Origin: CAZWCX01 sp964632945
GTDB taxonomy: Bacteria; Planctomycetota; MHYJ01; WSZJ01; CAZWCX01
DNA: 52,904 nt
Reading direction: 5' to 3'
Assembly: GCA_964632945.1 (NCBI GenBank)
Contig: CAZWCX010000041.1
Coordinates: 1 to 52,904 of the forward strand
This document shows positions 8,399 through 16,898 of this stretch, one piece after another. Under the pieces are notes generated by a model. It was given only the letters and a program-made list of their open reading frames with translations, was not told the DNA's origin and did no database searches. The translations under genes were made by a program, and so were the position numbers. Position 1 is the first letter of the stretch; each line of letters opens with the position of its first letter.

Positions 8399-10741
8399 TC
8401 AGGCGATCACGACCCCGTGGGGGCTCGCCTTGCCGTCGAGGACCGCCATCTCATCCTTCGTGAGCACCGAGGCTCTGCGCAGCTTCAGCAACCGGGCCGA
8501 CGCGTCGAGGATATGGGCCCAGGATTGATGATTGACGAACAGCATGCCGGCCTCGTTGAGGGTCCCGCCCCGATTGCGGTATCCGAGGGCGAGCGTCCCC
8601 GGGCCGGTGTCGATCGACTGCAGCAGCCCCTGGATCCGCCCGGAACGGGTGTGCGTGACGAACAGCCGCGCCTGCGCACTGGCGGGATAGAAGGCGTCGC
8701 GCTCCTTCCGTGGGAGACAGCAGGCCTCCTCCTCGGCGCTCCGGGGCTCGGCGAATCTGCGCGGCTCGAGCAGGTAGACGACCGAGTGCGGGACCTTCTT
8801 TTCGACGAGGCGACCGGAGGCCTTGAGGACTTCAGCGAGCTGGTACGCGCCGATGGCGGTGAGGACCAGACGCGGCTTCTTGTCCCGGCGCAGGTGGATC
8901 GCCCCGGCCTTGACGAGCTGCCGGGCCTCGCCGCCGTCGAACCAGGTCGTCACGTCCCGTTTGGGGGCCACGATGGTCCAGATCTGTCCGTGGGTCTGGT
9001 ACACGGCCTCCATGACCGCCGTGGCGACGTTCGCGTCCGCCGGAAAGACGACGCGCGACACGGTCGCCGGTTCGCCCATCAACGCCTCGCAGAGAATCGG
9101 ATCCTGGTGCGACATCTCGTTCTTGCCGTTTTCGTACGTGTGCGAGGTGAGCACCACCGGGACCGACAGCCAGCGCTGCGGACGGCCATGGTGATTGCAG
9201 TGGTCGGCGAAGATGATCTCCTGGCGCAGGGCCCCGTGCATCTTGTTGCCGAACGCCTCGTAGGTGATCACGATATTGATGCCGCCCTTGTTGGCGAGCG
9301 CCGCGCTCGCGACCGCTTCCTCGTTCAATGCCGTGATCACCTTCCCGTGCAGATCCTCCGCCACGCCGGGCTCCGGGTGGGTGACGCGGTGCTTCAGCGA
9401 ATCCAGCGTTCGCTCCATCCGGTTCGAGCGCATCTCGTCCGGGTTGCCCACCCGCGGACGCAGGTGCGGATTGGCGAGGCAGGTCTCGACGAACATCTCG
9501 TCGATCGACTCCATCGGCGAGGCCTTCTCGCCGGTCGGGATCCAGCGCGGCTGGACCTTCTTCTTGAGTTTCACGTTTCGCACGGCCAGCGCGTGGTCGC
9601 GTTCGCGCGGGCGGTCCTTGTGTCGGCCGAAGAGCGCGACCGCGCGCTCGAGCTCGTCCGGCGGCACATGCAGCTTCCGGGCGCCTTCGTTGAACAGCGC
9701 GAGCACTTCCGCGTTCAGCGCCGGACCGAGCGGCAGATTGTGGGCGGCATTCGTCCCTTCCCCGGGAAAGCCGTACCCCTTCACCGTGACCGAGATCCCG
9801 TAGGGCAGGCGGACCGGGTAGGTTCGCGAATGGCCTTCCAGGCGGCGTTCCATTTCCCAGATCGCCCAGGCGTACGCCGCCGGGTCGCGACCGTCGAACT
9901 CGATCGGATCGAACCCGTTCAACTCGAGATGTCGGCGGAACCAGTCGGATCCGCCGGCCATGGTCATCGTGGTCCGCTGATCGATGCGCCGGCCGTTGCA
10001 GATCATGATCGGGGCGACCAGCCCGCAGTCGGCGTGCCGCCACCAGCGCGGCGCCCAGTCGGGCCCGCGCTGCTCTTCGAACGCGCCGTCGGAGAGGAAC
10101 GTGACCAACCGCTCACCGGCCAGCGGCATGTGCACGTACTGGAGGCCGGCGAATCCGAGATAGCCGCCTTCGGCGATCCCGCCCGCCGTGTTGGCATTCA
10201 CGTGGCTGCCCCGCGGGGCTTCCTGCTTGCCGGACGCATCGATGCGGAAGCCGTAGAAGTCGCGCACGAACCGGGTCAACCCGGCGTCCGTCTTCGGATA
10301 TCGCCGGGTGTAGGCGGAGACGCTGTTCCCCACCCAGAGGTTCACGGCGTCGATGCCGGAGACGGCATGCCCCTGTTCCATCATCCAGGCGCGGGTGTGT
10401 CCCGTGATGGCGTTGATCAGGAGGTAGCCGACGTAAGCCGGGCAGATGTTGAGGGCGCTTCCCGTGTGTCCCTCGGGCTTCGGCTTCATGTCCGCCGCAG
10501 TCATCGGGCGGCCGTCGAGGTAGACGTTCTGCGCGTACGTGTCGTGGACGGAAAGCCACATCGCGGCGCTGGTCAGCCGGTCCGCGGCGACCAGCAGTTC
10601 CCACGGATCCGGGCCGTCTCCGGTTTTGGGAACTGCCGCCACCAGCTCGCGCACGCGCGCCTGCGTCTCCGGAGTGTGCTCGATGACGCCGAAGCCTTTG
10701 ATCCACCTGTCCTGCGGGAATTCGATCGCGGTGTCGCTCAT
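8399..10741 (-). CDS. Phosphoketolase-family ThDP enzyme (XFP-like)
   Basis: A 780-aa protein over the full length of the phosphoketolase family. Classical members cleave xylulose-5-P or fructose-6-P with phosphate, giving acetyl phosphate and a shorter sugar phosphate. GHTGSALN fits the N-terminal ThDP domain. SDGAFEEQRGPDW, with CNGRRID after it, fits the diphosphate/Mg motif with SDG in place of GDG. VTVKGYGFPGEG, NEEAVASAALANKGG and SHQDPILCEALMG are family-like. Several stretches differ from textbook Xfp (for example SDGAFEEQRG instead of GDGEAETGPLA), so it belongs to a divergent clade and its substrate is uncertain. ATG 10741 has AGGAG seven nt upstream and a good promoter before it. 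OsmC follows in the operon. Confidence 0.88.
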   Translation of the reverse strand: MSDTAIEFPQDRWIKGFGVIEHTPETQARVRELVAAVPKTGDGPDPWELLVAADRLTSAAMWLSVHDTYAQNVYLDGRPMTAADMKPKPEGHTGSALNICPAYVGYLLINAITGHTRAWMMEQGHAVSGIDAVNLWVGNSVSAYTRRYPKTDAGLTRFVRDFYGFRIDASGKQEAPRGSHVNANTAGGIAEGGYLGFAGLQYVHMPLAGERLVTFLSDGAFEEQRGPDWAPRWWRHADCGLVAPIMICNGRRIDQRTTMTMAGGSDWFRRHLELNGFDPIEFDGRDPAAYAWAIWEMERRLEGHSRTYPVRLPYGISVTVKGYGFPGEGTNAAHNLPLGPALNAEVLALFNEGARKLHVPPDELERAVALFGRHKDRPRERDHALAVRNVKLKKKVQPRWIPTGEKASPMESIDEMFVETCLANPHLRPRVGNPDEMRSNRMERTLDSLKHRVTHPEPGVAEDLHGKVITALNEEAVASAALANKGGINIVITYEAFGNKMHGALRQEIIFADHCNHHGRPQRWLSVPVVLTSHTYENGKNEMSHQDPILCEALMGEPATVSRVVFPADANVATAVMEAVYQTHGQIWTIVAPKRDVTTWFDGGEARQLVKAGAIHLRRDKKPRLVLTAIGAYQLAEVLKASGRLVEKKVPHSVVYLLEPRRFAEPRSAEEEACCLPRKERDAFYPASAQARLFVTHTRSGRIQGLLQSIDTGPGTLALGYRNRGGTLNEAGMLFVNHQSWAHILDASARLLKLRRASVLTKDEMAVLDGKASPHGVVIA

Positions 10742-10780
10742 GGCGGGTCTCCTGCCGGGGGACAATCCGGGTCCCCGGGG

Positions 10781-10809
10781 ATTATCCACGCCGGGTTGCC
10801 CCCGCGCAA
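10781..10809 (-). promoter_or_regulatory. Sigma70-type promoter of the phosphoketolase-osmC operon
   Basis: TTGCGC (10809-10804), a 17-nt spacer and GATAAT (10786-10781) lie on the minus strand, ending 39 nt before the ATG at 10741. The -10 matches the consensus at five of six positions and the spacing is ideal. This is one of the best promoter-like sites in the window. Confidence 0.55.
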
Positions 10810-10921
10810 CGGAATACCCGCCCTGCCTCCCCCCCCCGCACTCCGGACTCGATCGCCTTCCGGTCGCCGTCGCCCCCGCACGCACCCGACGGACCTCGCC
10901 ACCGCGCCGGAGGGCCCCCGA

Positions 10922-12145
10922 TCAGTAGAGGTAGATGACCCCCTCCACGAGACGCCACTGCAGCCCTGCCTGCGCCGCCACGTAGTTCATCGTCTCCCGC
11001 AGCGTGCGTCCGCCCAGCGGAACCGCGAGTTCCCCCTCCCGGAGCCAGACGCTCTCGCTGACCACGACCCGCGCCCCCGTTTGCTCCTGCAGGACGTCCG
11101 GCAGCCGCCAGGCCGGCAACCCCGCTCCGCCGAATTGCACGCGCCGAGACAGGAGTCCTTCGACCCGCCGCACGCGCTGCTCCCGCTCGGCCCGCAATCC
11201 CGCCACTTCCTCCATTCCGGCCAGGATCACGATCCCGTTTTCCACCCATACGTCCCGCCCGGCCTGGCGCGCCACCTCGCGGGTCGCCGCTTCGGCGCTG
11301 ATGCCTTCCAAGCTCACGTGGATGCGGGCTTCCGGGTCGACGGGCGAGCGCTGGTCCAGGACCAGATTCACCCCCGTGATTTCGCGCAGGAACGCCATGG
11401 CTTCTTCCAGGCTGGTCGAGTCGAAGTTCAGCGACACGTTCATGTCACGGAGCCTTTGTTCCAGGTCGCGATCGCCCTCGCAAGGAATCGGACCCTCATC
11501 CCCCGCGTCCATCTCTCCCGCCCGCCGCAGGCCCGAGCGGGCCTTCTCCGCCTCGGTTACCACCAGCGTGCCCGCGGGCCCGACGGCCAGCCGGCCGTCT
11601 TCCGCGACCGTGAACTCGAACTCATACTGGCGCAGGAGCAGGCCCAGAACGTGGCGCAACGCCAGGTCCCGGACCTGAAACGTAATGGTCTTGTCCCCCG
11701 CCTCCAGGTCTCGTGCGTCGAAGGCGACCTCCCCGAACTCCGCGAGAAATTGCAGGAGGTCCGCCAACTTCGCGTCGGTGAAGTCGAGGTCGATCCGCCG
11801 CTCGAGCTTCCTTTCGGTATCGCGCACGGCGTCCGACACGCCCCAACGGTACCTCGGTCTCCCGGTCGACTCCGCGCGCGCCGCATCGTGCGGTCCGCTC
11901 GTCGGGCGGAGGGAAATCCGCACACCGTCTCCAACTTCACACGCCTCACCGCCCCGCGGCTGACGAGCTCCCGACGGAGCCGAATCTCCCGCAGGATCGG
12001 CGGCCTTGCCCTCGAGAGGCGTCCGACCGGGCAGAGGCTCGCGTGACCCCGACCCATCGCTTCCGACCAGGACCGAAACGCCGGTCCCGACGGCCAGGAA
12101 AAGAAGCACCGCGACCAACAAGACAACGGAGCGGCGGGCGGACAT
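10922..12145 (-). CDS. Membrane-anchored protein with three STN-like domains
   Basis: A 407-aa protein with an N-terminal signal anchor (SVVLLVAVLLFLAVGTGVSVLV) and a periplasmic remainder. Three segments have the beta-alpha-beta pattern of the secretin/TonB short N-terminal (STN) domain: around residues 115-185 (LDFTDAKLADLLQFLAEFG), 225-300 (LNFDSTSLEEAMAFLREITG) and 325-407 (WRLPDVLQEQTGARVVVS). The last ends flush with the C-terminus (LVEGVIYLY). STN domains normally sit in front of secretin, TonB-receptor or FecR modules, none of which is present. The start has GGAGGG seven nt upstream. It is probably a planctomycete-type orphan scaffold in the periplasm; the function is unknown. Confidence 0.8.
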   Translation of the reverse strand: MSARRSVVLLVAVLLFLAVGTGVSVLVGSDGSGSREPLPGRTPLEGKAADPAGDSAPSGARQPRGGEACEVGDGVRISLRPTSGPHDAARAESTGRPRYRWGVSDAVRDTERKLERRIDLDFTDAKLADLLQFLAEFGEVAFDARDLEAGDKTITFQVRDLALRHVLGLLLRQYEFEFTVAEDGRLAVGPAGTLVVTEAEKARSGLRRAGEMDAGDEGPIPCEGDRDLEQRLRDMNVSLNFDSTSLEEAMAFLREITGVNLVLDQRSPVDPEARIHVSLEGISAEAATREVARQAGRDVWVENGIVILAGMEEVAGLRAEREQRVRRVEGLLSRRVQFGGAGLPAWRLPDVLQEQTGARVVVSESVWLREGELAVPLGGRTLRETMNYVAAQAGLQWRLVEGVIYLY

Positions 12146-12373
12146 GATGGACCCTCCAGAGCTCGAGAGCGCACGCAAAGTCCCCGGTGTGAAACTCGTT
12201 CCTTGGGTCCAACGACCGTTTCGCGCCGGGGTTTCCGGAATTCTGTCCGACCGCCCCACCCCGGACTCTCCGAACGGAATACCGGGCGCGCGCATCTCCC
12301 CGGACGAGCAACGGAACCAACACGAGCACCCACACTTACAGCGACCGTCCAGCCACGGGACCGTGCGACCGGA

Positions 12374-13296
12374 TTACCGGCCTCTCAGGTCGATTTCGGA
12401 CTCCAGGAAGCTCTTGTAGAACATACGCCAAACGCCCGTCCGGGAGGCGAACGACCGCGGGAGCGACGACTCCCCGAGGACGGTCAGGGTCTCCGGATCG
12501 ATCCGCACGAGCCGTCCATCGACCAGGGCCACCAGCCACTCCCCTGCCGTCGCCAGCGCGGAGGCGCGTCCCGAACCGGCCGGAGCGCCGGCGGGACTCG
12601 CGTCCGGGGCGCCTCCGGGCGGACGTCCAATCCCCCCGGGCGGCCCGCCGCCGTGACCGCGAATCCCCTCGGGCAAAGGGGATCCCGCGTCCGCGCGCAA
12701 CTTCCCCGTCACCACCCCGAGCAGTCGCCCGTCGTGGAGAACCGCCACCCCAGGATCGGCCCCCCCGAACCCCGGTCGCGGCCGCAGCGTCCACGTCGCG
12801 CCGTCCCGGGACGAGGCGCACCAGACGCCCTCCCGGCTGCTGCCGAAGAATAGATAGCCTTCTTCTCCCCGCGAAGGTCGCGGGAGGTGAAGTAGAGCCG
12901 GAGTCGGCCGTCCGCCAGGAGAACGAGCGTGGGGTCATAGGGACGCTCGTATCCCTCCGGAAGCCCGGCAAAGGCGAGGGTCGCGGGGCCGGACCAGGAC
13001 TTGCCCTCGTCGGCGGAAAACGCGACGGCGACCCGATCGAACGAATCCGGCCGATCCGTCGGGAACCACTGGAACACCGCCACGAGCCGTCCTGCGCGAT
13101 CCCGGGCCAGGGTCGGCACGCCCGCACGCTCGACGAAGCACGCCGGCCCGTCCTCGACGCGGCCGTCCCGGGTCACCCAGGCCTCCAGGTTGCGGTCCCA
13201 GGGTCCGTAGCGGGACGGTTCGCCCCCCTGCGCGTGAGCCGCAGGCATGGTCGCCAGGAGCAAACCGAGCGAAAGAAAGGCAAGTCTCGAAACCAT
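12374..13296 (-). pseudogene. Secreted BNR/sialidase-like repeat protein, frameshifted
   Basis: Two frames together encode a ~307-aa exported protein. Frame one starts at ATG 13296 with a signal peptide (LAFLSLGLLLATMPAAHAQ) and gives BNR-like text such as VAFSADEGKSWSGP and DPTLVLLADGRLRLYF. It derails after DLRGE. The adjacent frame resumes sensibly (GYLFFGSSREGVWCASSRDG, DPGVAVLHDGRLLGVV) and ends at 12374. The join falls at the four-G run at 12867-12870 on the minus strand. One extra G would restore a continuous frame, and the span plus one nucleotide is divisible by three. This may be a true recent frameshift or an assembly error. BNR repeats occur in sialidases and other beta propellers; no catalytic residues were assigned. 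Confidence 0.65.
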
Positions 13297-13456
13297 GGTG
13301 AAACCCCCGAATGCGGTCCCGCACCTCGACAAGGAACGGGATGCGGCCGGGAATATTGCTCCCGCCCGGACGGGAGCGTCGAACCCGCCGGCCCGCCCGG
13401 CACGTCAGGTCGTTTCCCCCATTCGCCGGAGGATTCCACACCGGGTCGGGAATCGC

Positions 13457-13485
13457 TTGAAGCACCGGTGCGGGGCCGCGACAAT
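13457..13485 (+). promoter_or_regulatory. Putative sigma70-type promoter before the ydeI-like gene
   Basis: TTGAAG (13457-13462), a 17-nt spacer and GACAAT (13480-13485) lie 61 nt before ATG 13547. The -35 is identical to that of the promoter at 48042. It lies in the divergent region shared with the BNR gene. Confidence 0.45.
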
Positions 13486-13546
13486 GTCCCTGACCGGGCC
13501 TCCGTGCGCCCGGGCCGGATGTTCCCTCCGCCTGCGGGAGGATGCC

Positions 13547-14164
13547 ATGAAGGATGATACCGCCAAGGTCGACGCCTACATCGCCAAGGCCGCCCCGTTT
13601 GCGAGACCGATCCTCGAGCGACTGCGCGAGCTCGTCCACGCGGCCTGCCCGGACATCGAGGAACGGATCAAATGGGGCGTCCCGAGCTTCGAGAAGAATG
13701 GGATGGTCTGCGGGATGGCGGCGTTCAAGGCGCATGCCACCTTCGGTTTCTGGCGTGGGAAGGAACTCGACGATCCACACGGAATCCTGCGCGCGAAGCA
13801 GAAGTCTTCCTTCATGGCCGAACGTCTGGTCGACGCTGCCGACATTCCGCCCGCGAAGATCCTCATCGAGTACATCCGACGGGCCATCGCATTGAACGTG
13901 AAGCGGGAGACGGAGCCCAAGGCCCCCGCCTCTCCACGCAAGAAACGACCCGAGGCGAAAGTCCCCGACGATCTCGCGGCGGCCCTCAAGAAAAATGGGA
14001 AGGCGAGGACGACCTTCGATGGATTTCCGCCCAGCCATCGGCGCGAGTACATCGAGTGGCTGACGGAGGCGAAGCGCCCGGAGACGCGCGAGAAGAGACT
14101 GGCGCAGACTCTCGAGTGGCTCGCCGAGGGGAAGTCCCGCAACTGGAAGTACGAGAACTGCTGA
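13547..14164 (+). CDS. YdeI/DUF1801 family protein
   Basis: A 205-aa soluble protein. Residues 1-115 match the DUF1801/YdhG fold, with IEERIKWGVPSFEKNGMV and FKAHATFGFWRGKEL. The C-terminal ~65 residues (PDDLAAALKKNGKARTTFDGFPPSHRREYIEWL) match the YdeI/OmpD-associated helical domain found in so-called bacteriocin-protection proteins. A Lys/Pro/Arg linker joins the two. The biochemical role of the family is not established. The start has GGGAGGA four nt before ATG. It stands alone, with no co-directional neighbour within 400 bp. Confidence 0.85.
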   Translation: MKDDTAKVDAYIAKAAPFARPILERLRELVHAACPDIEERIKWGVPSFEKNGMVCGMAAFKAHATFGFWRGKELDDPHGILRAKQKSSFMAERLVDAADIPPAKILIEYIRRAIALNVKRETEPKAPASPRKKRPEAKVPDDLAAALKKNGKARTTFDGFPPSHRREYIEWLTEAKRPETREKRLAQTLEWLAEGKSRNWKYENC

Positions 14165-14569
14165 CCGACCCGCGGTTCGTTTGGCGCGGAATTCGGAAGG
14201 GCGGAACCCCGGTGTCCGGCGGGATGGCGACCCGGACTTTTCCCCCGCACCGGGGACTTCCCCCGCGCGCCGAGACTCACTCCCGGTTCCCAGGCGATCG
14301 TTCGACCTCGATTTCGGTTCCGAATCGTGGGGGGATCGACCGCCGGGTTTCTCGGCGACCGACGGCTGACTGCGGGCAGGTTCGTGGATCGGGCGGACTT
14401 GGCCGCACCGGAGCGGTGTTCGAGCGCGGATCGCTTCCGACCCGCGAGCGAACCGGGTCCGGCGGCACTCCGGTTGCGGGCCTGTCGAGGCCGGTGGCCG
14501 CGAATCCCCCGGCGCCGCCGGACGGACCCGGGTCGCCCTCTTTCCGACCCTTACGACGGGACCTTCTGA
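14165..14569. other. Intergenic region without a recognised gene
   Basis: This 405-bp stretch lies between the ydeI-like gene and the acyltransferase gene. All frames read as Arg/Pro/Ser-rich text without family resemblance. I found no convincing hairpin terminator or promoter, although the acyltransferase gene needs one. Confidence 0.5.
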
Positions 14570-15316
14570 ATGATCCCCTCTCCGCAACGGTGGCGCGCGG
14601 TCTACCAGCTCCCTCTCATTCTCACCTGGATGGTCCTCTTCTACGTGCCGCTTCTCCTGTTTACGTTGCTCACCTTCGGAGCGTTCACGGCGCCCCTGTT
14701 GCACTACTTCTCCCGGTTCTGGGGACGGGTGTCGCTGCGACTCCTATCCGTCGGGATCGACGTGCAGGGTTGGGAGTTCATTCGAACGCGGGAGCCGCGG
14801 ATTCTCATCTTCAATCACTCGACCACGCTGGACCTGTTCCTGATCGCCGCGATCATGCCGCCGGCGCCCCTGCCGCTGGCGAAGGCGGAATTGGCGGGTT
14901 ACCCGGTGTTGGGTTGGTTGTGGCGGGCTCTCGGAGTGATCTTCATCGATCGCTCCGACACCGCGCGGGCGAAGGCGGACCTGGATCGCGCCGGCGCCCG
15001 CATCTTGGCCGAGCGCAGAACCGTGGTGGTGGCGCCGGAGGGCACCCGCAGTCCGACCGGCGAACTGCTGCCGTTCAAGAAGGGCGCGTTCCACCTCGCC
15101 CTGGCCACGCGCGCGCCGATCGTCCCGGTCGTGGTGAACGCGGCGCATCGGCTCATGCCCAAGGGAGCCCTGCATGCCCGCCCCGGGGTCGTGCGCATGC
15201 GTTTCCTCGCGCCGATATCCACCGCCGCGTGGAGGCTCGAGTCCCTGGACGGTCATGTGGCGGAAGTGCGCGATCGGTTCCTGCGCGAGATGGACGCCGG
15301 GATGCCTTCCCCCTGA
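14570..15316 (+). CDS. plsC: 1-acyl-sn-glycerol-3-phosphate acyltransferase (PlsC family)
   Basis: A 248-aa membrane-associated enzyme of phospholipid synthesis that transfers an acyl chain to lysophosphatidic acid. Residues 14-45 form hydrophobic N-terminal helices. The catalytic NHSTTLD motif gives H83 and D88 (HX4D). APEGTRS at 155-161 and LPFKKGAFH form the substrate-binding motifs, and APIVPVVVNA forms the late motif. The length is typical of PlsC. The start codon has only a weak upstream purine run (ACGGGA). The next gene (YkgJ-like) begins 46 nt downstream. The gene symbol reflects family membership; related acyltransferases with other acceptors cannot be excluded. Confidence 0.9.
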   Translation: MIPSPQRWRAVYQLPLILTWMVLFYVPLLLFTLLTFGAFTAPLLHYFSRFWGRVSLRLLSVGIDVQGWEFIRTREPRILIFNHSTTLDLFLIAAIMPPAPLPLAKAELAGYPVLGWLWRALGVIFIDRSDTARAKADLDRAGARILAERRTVVVAPEGTRSPTGELLPFKKGAFHLALATRAPIVPVVVNAAHRLMPKGALHARPGVVRMRFLAPISTAAWRLESLDGHVAEVRDRFLREMDAGMPSP

Positions 15317-15362
15317 TGCGACCGGCGCTTGGATTCCTCTCCGCGGATGATAGGATGGCGCC

Positions 15363-15899
15363 ATGGATCCTCTGCTGAGCGAGCTCGAAGAGTTCCACCG
15401 CGTCGTGGACGAGCAGGTCGCCGCCCTGCGCCCCCGGCACGCCTCCCGGCTCCAGTGTCGCCGCGGCTGTTCCGGGTGTTGCACCGACGGGCTGACCGTG
15501 TGGGAGGTGGAAGCGGCGCGCATTCGGCGCGACTTTCCTGCGCTTCTCGAGTCCGGGTCCCCCCACCCGCCGGGCGCCTGCGCATTCCTCGGTGCCGAGG
15601 GGGAATGCCGGATCTATTCCGCGCGTCCCCACGTATGCCGCGCGTACGGTCTGCCCTGGCGCTGGATCGAAACGGACGACTCCGGGGTCGACGTCGAGCG
15701 ACGGGACATCTGTCTCCTCAATGCCGTCGGTCCGCGGCTCGAGAGTCTCCCGGTCGAAGCCTGCTGGACCCGCGGCCCCTTCAATCGAACGCTGGCCGAG
15801 CTGCAGTCCCGGCAGGGAGTAATGCGCGAGATCCCCCTCCGCTCCCTGTTCCGCTCCGCCCCGTCGGCCCCTTTCCCTGAGGCGCCCCATGTCTTCTGA
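15363..15899 (+). CDS. YkgJ-family cysteine-cluster protein
   Basis: A 178-aa cytoplasmic protein. The defining cluster CRRGCSGCC (C32, C36, C39, C40) is joined by C73, C82 and C92 in CAFLGAEGEC and RPHVCRAYG. This is the layout of the CxxCxxCC family (YkgJ/Fli-B-like), thought to bind zinc or an iron-sulfur centre. The tail is basic and uninformative. ATG 15363 has GGATGG upstream. It overlaps the start of the following aldo/keto-reductase-like gene by 11 nt, so the two are translationally coupled. Confidence 0.85.
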   Translation: MDPLLSELEEFHRVVDEQVAALRPRHASRLQCRRGCSGCCTDGLTVWEVEAARIRRDFPALLESGSPHPPGACAFLGAEGECRIYSARPHVCRAYGLPWRWIETDDSGVDVERRDICLLNAVGPRLESLPVEACWTRGPFNRTLAELQSRQGVMREIPLRSLFRSAPSAPFPEAPHVF

Positions 15900-16764
15900 C
15901 GCACCCCATACGCGCCTGGCGCGGCGCCCGCTCGGCGCGACCGGCCTCCAGGTCACCCCGCTGGCGCTGGCCGCCCTGTCGATGGCCTCGGGATCGGGGG
16001 GATCCGGCATGCGGCCCGACGACGTGGAGCGGGCCTACGACGAGCACGGCCTAAACACTTTCCTCGTCACCCGGCAGATGACGGACCTGACGGAAGGGGT
16101 GCGCCGCCTGGCACGTTCCCGAAGACGCGACGATCTCGTCATCGCCTCGATGGCGAGCATCCCCACCGGCTGGTGCGTCCGCCGCGCCTGGGAGAAAAAC
16201 GCCGCCGCGCTGGGCGTGGAGCGAATCGACGTCTTCCTGCTCGGTTGGGTGCGCTGGCGCTGGTACGTGACCGGTCGAACCTGGACCGAGATGCGCCGGT
16301 TGAAGGAGGAAGGCCGGGTGGGTGCGATCGGCTTCTCCTGCCACGACCGGGCCCTGGCGCTCACGTTGTCGCGCGAGCTCGCCGTGGACGTACTCATGAT
16401 CCGATACAATGCCGCCCACCGCGGTGCGGAGCGTCAGTTGTTCGAGCCGCTGGGACTCTCGCGTCCCGGGATCATCGCGTACACGGCGACGCGCTGGGGC
16501 AGGCTCCTGCAACCGCTGCCCCAGGCCGGATTCGCACAAGGGATGTCGGCCGCGGAGTGCTACCGGTTCGTCCTCGGCCACCCCGCCGTCGATCTCGCGC
16601 TTTGCGCCGCGCGGTCCGCGGAGGAGTTGCGGCAGGACGTGGGCGGCGTGAACGCGGGTCCCCTGGATCCGGCCCGCGACGTCGAGGTCCGTCGCTTCGG
16701 CGATGCCGTGCATGCCGCGGCACGCGGCGGCTATCGATGGATGTTCCACGAACGCCCGGCCTAG
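15889..16764 (+). CDS. Aldo/keto-reductase-like protein lacking the catalytic tetrad
   Basis: A 291-aa protein with the TIM-barrel layout of aldo/keto reductases: RPLGATGLQVTPLAL at the N-terminus, LGVERIDVFLLGW, RLKEEGRVGAIGFSCHDR and DVLMIRYNAAHRG. The four catalytic positions do not hold the expected residues. The Asp of 'NFFDTA' aligns with L59 (NTFLVT). The Tyr site aligns near M64. The Lys of 'IATK' aligns with M88 (IASM). The His of 'LH' aligns with G119 (LLGW). It is therefore probably not a working reductase, or it uses different chemistry. GAGG lies seven nt before ATG. It is coupled to the upstream YkgJ-like gene. Confidence 0.75.
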   Translation: MSSDAPHTRLARRPLGATGLQVTPLALAALSMASGSGGSGMRPDDVERAYDEHGLNTFLVTRQMTDLTEGVRRLARSRRRDDLVIASMASIPTGWCVRRAWEKNAAALGVERIDVFLLGWVRWRWYVTGRTWTEMRRLKEEGRVGAIGFSCHDRALALTLSRELAVDVLMIRYNAAHRGAERQLFEPLGLSRPGIIAYTATRWGRLLQPLPQAGFAQGMSAAECYRFVLGHPAVDLALCAARSAEELRQDVGGVNAGPLDPARDVEVRRFGDAVHAAARGGYRWMFHERPA

Positions 16765-16768
16765 CCTC

Positions 16769-16797
16769 GTGACACGGCGACTTTCTTGCCGTATCAT
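16769..16797 (+). promoter_or_regulatory. Sigma70-type promoter of the pseudo-GTPase/GTPase operon
   Basis: GTGACA (16769-16774), a 17-nt spacer and TATCAT (16792-16797) lie about 100 nt before ATG 16899. Both hexamers match the consensus at five of six positions, making this the strongest promoter-like site in the window. It begins five nt after the preceding stop codon. Confidence 0.6.
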
Positions 16798-16898
16798 GGC
16801 GGAGCCCTGCGGGTCGGCCGCCGCCCGAGTTGGGGCCGGCGGGCCCGTGTGACGTCCACGACCCGCGCACGGGCGAGGCCGGAGGCGCCAGTCGATTC

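Noticed and set aside
7949..12046. 1365-codon plus-strand frame
   Set aside because: It is antisense to the OsmC, phosphoketolase and STN-like genes, which are clearly coding.
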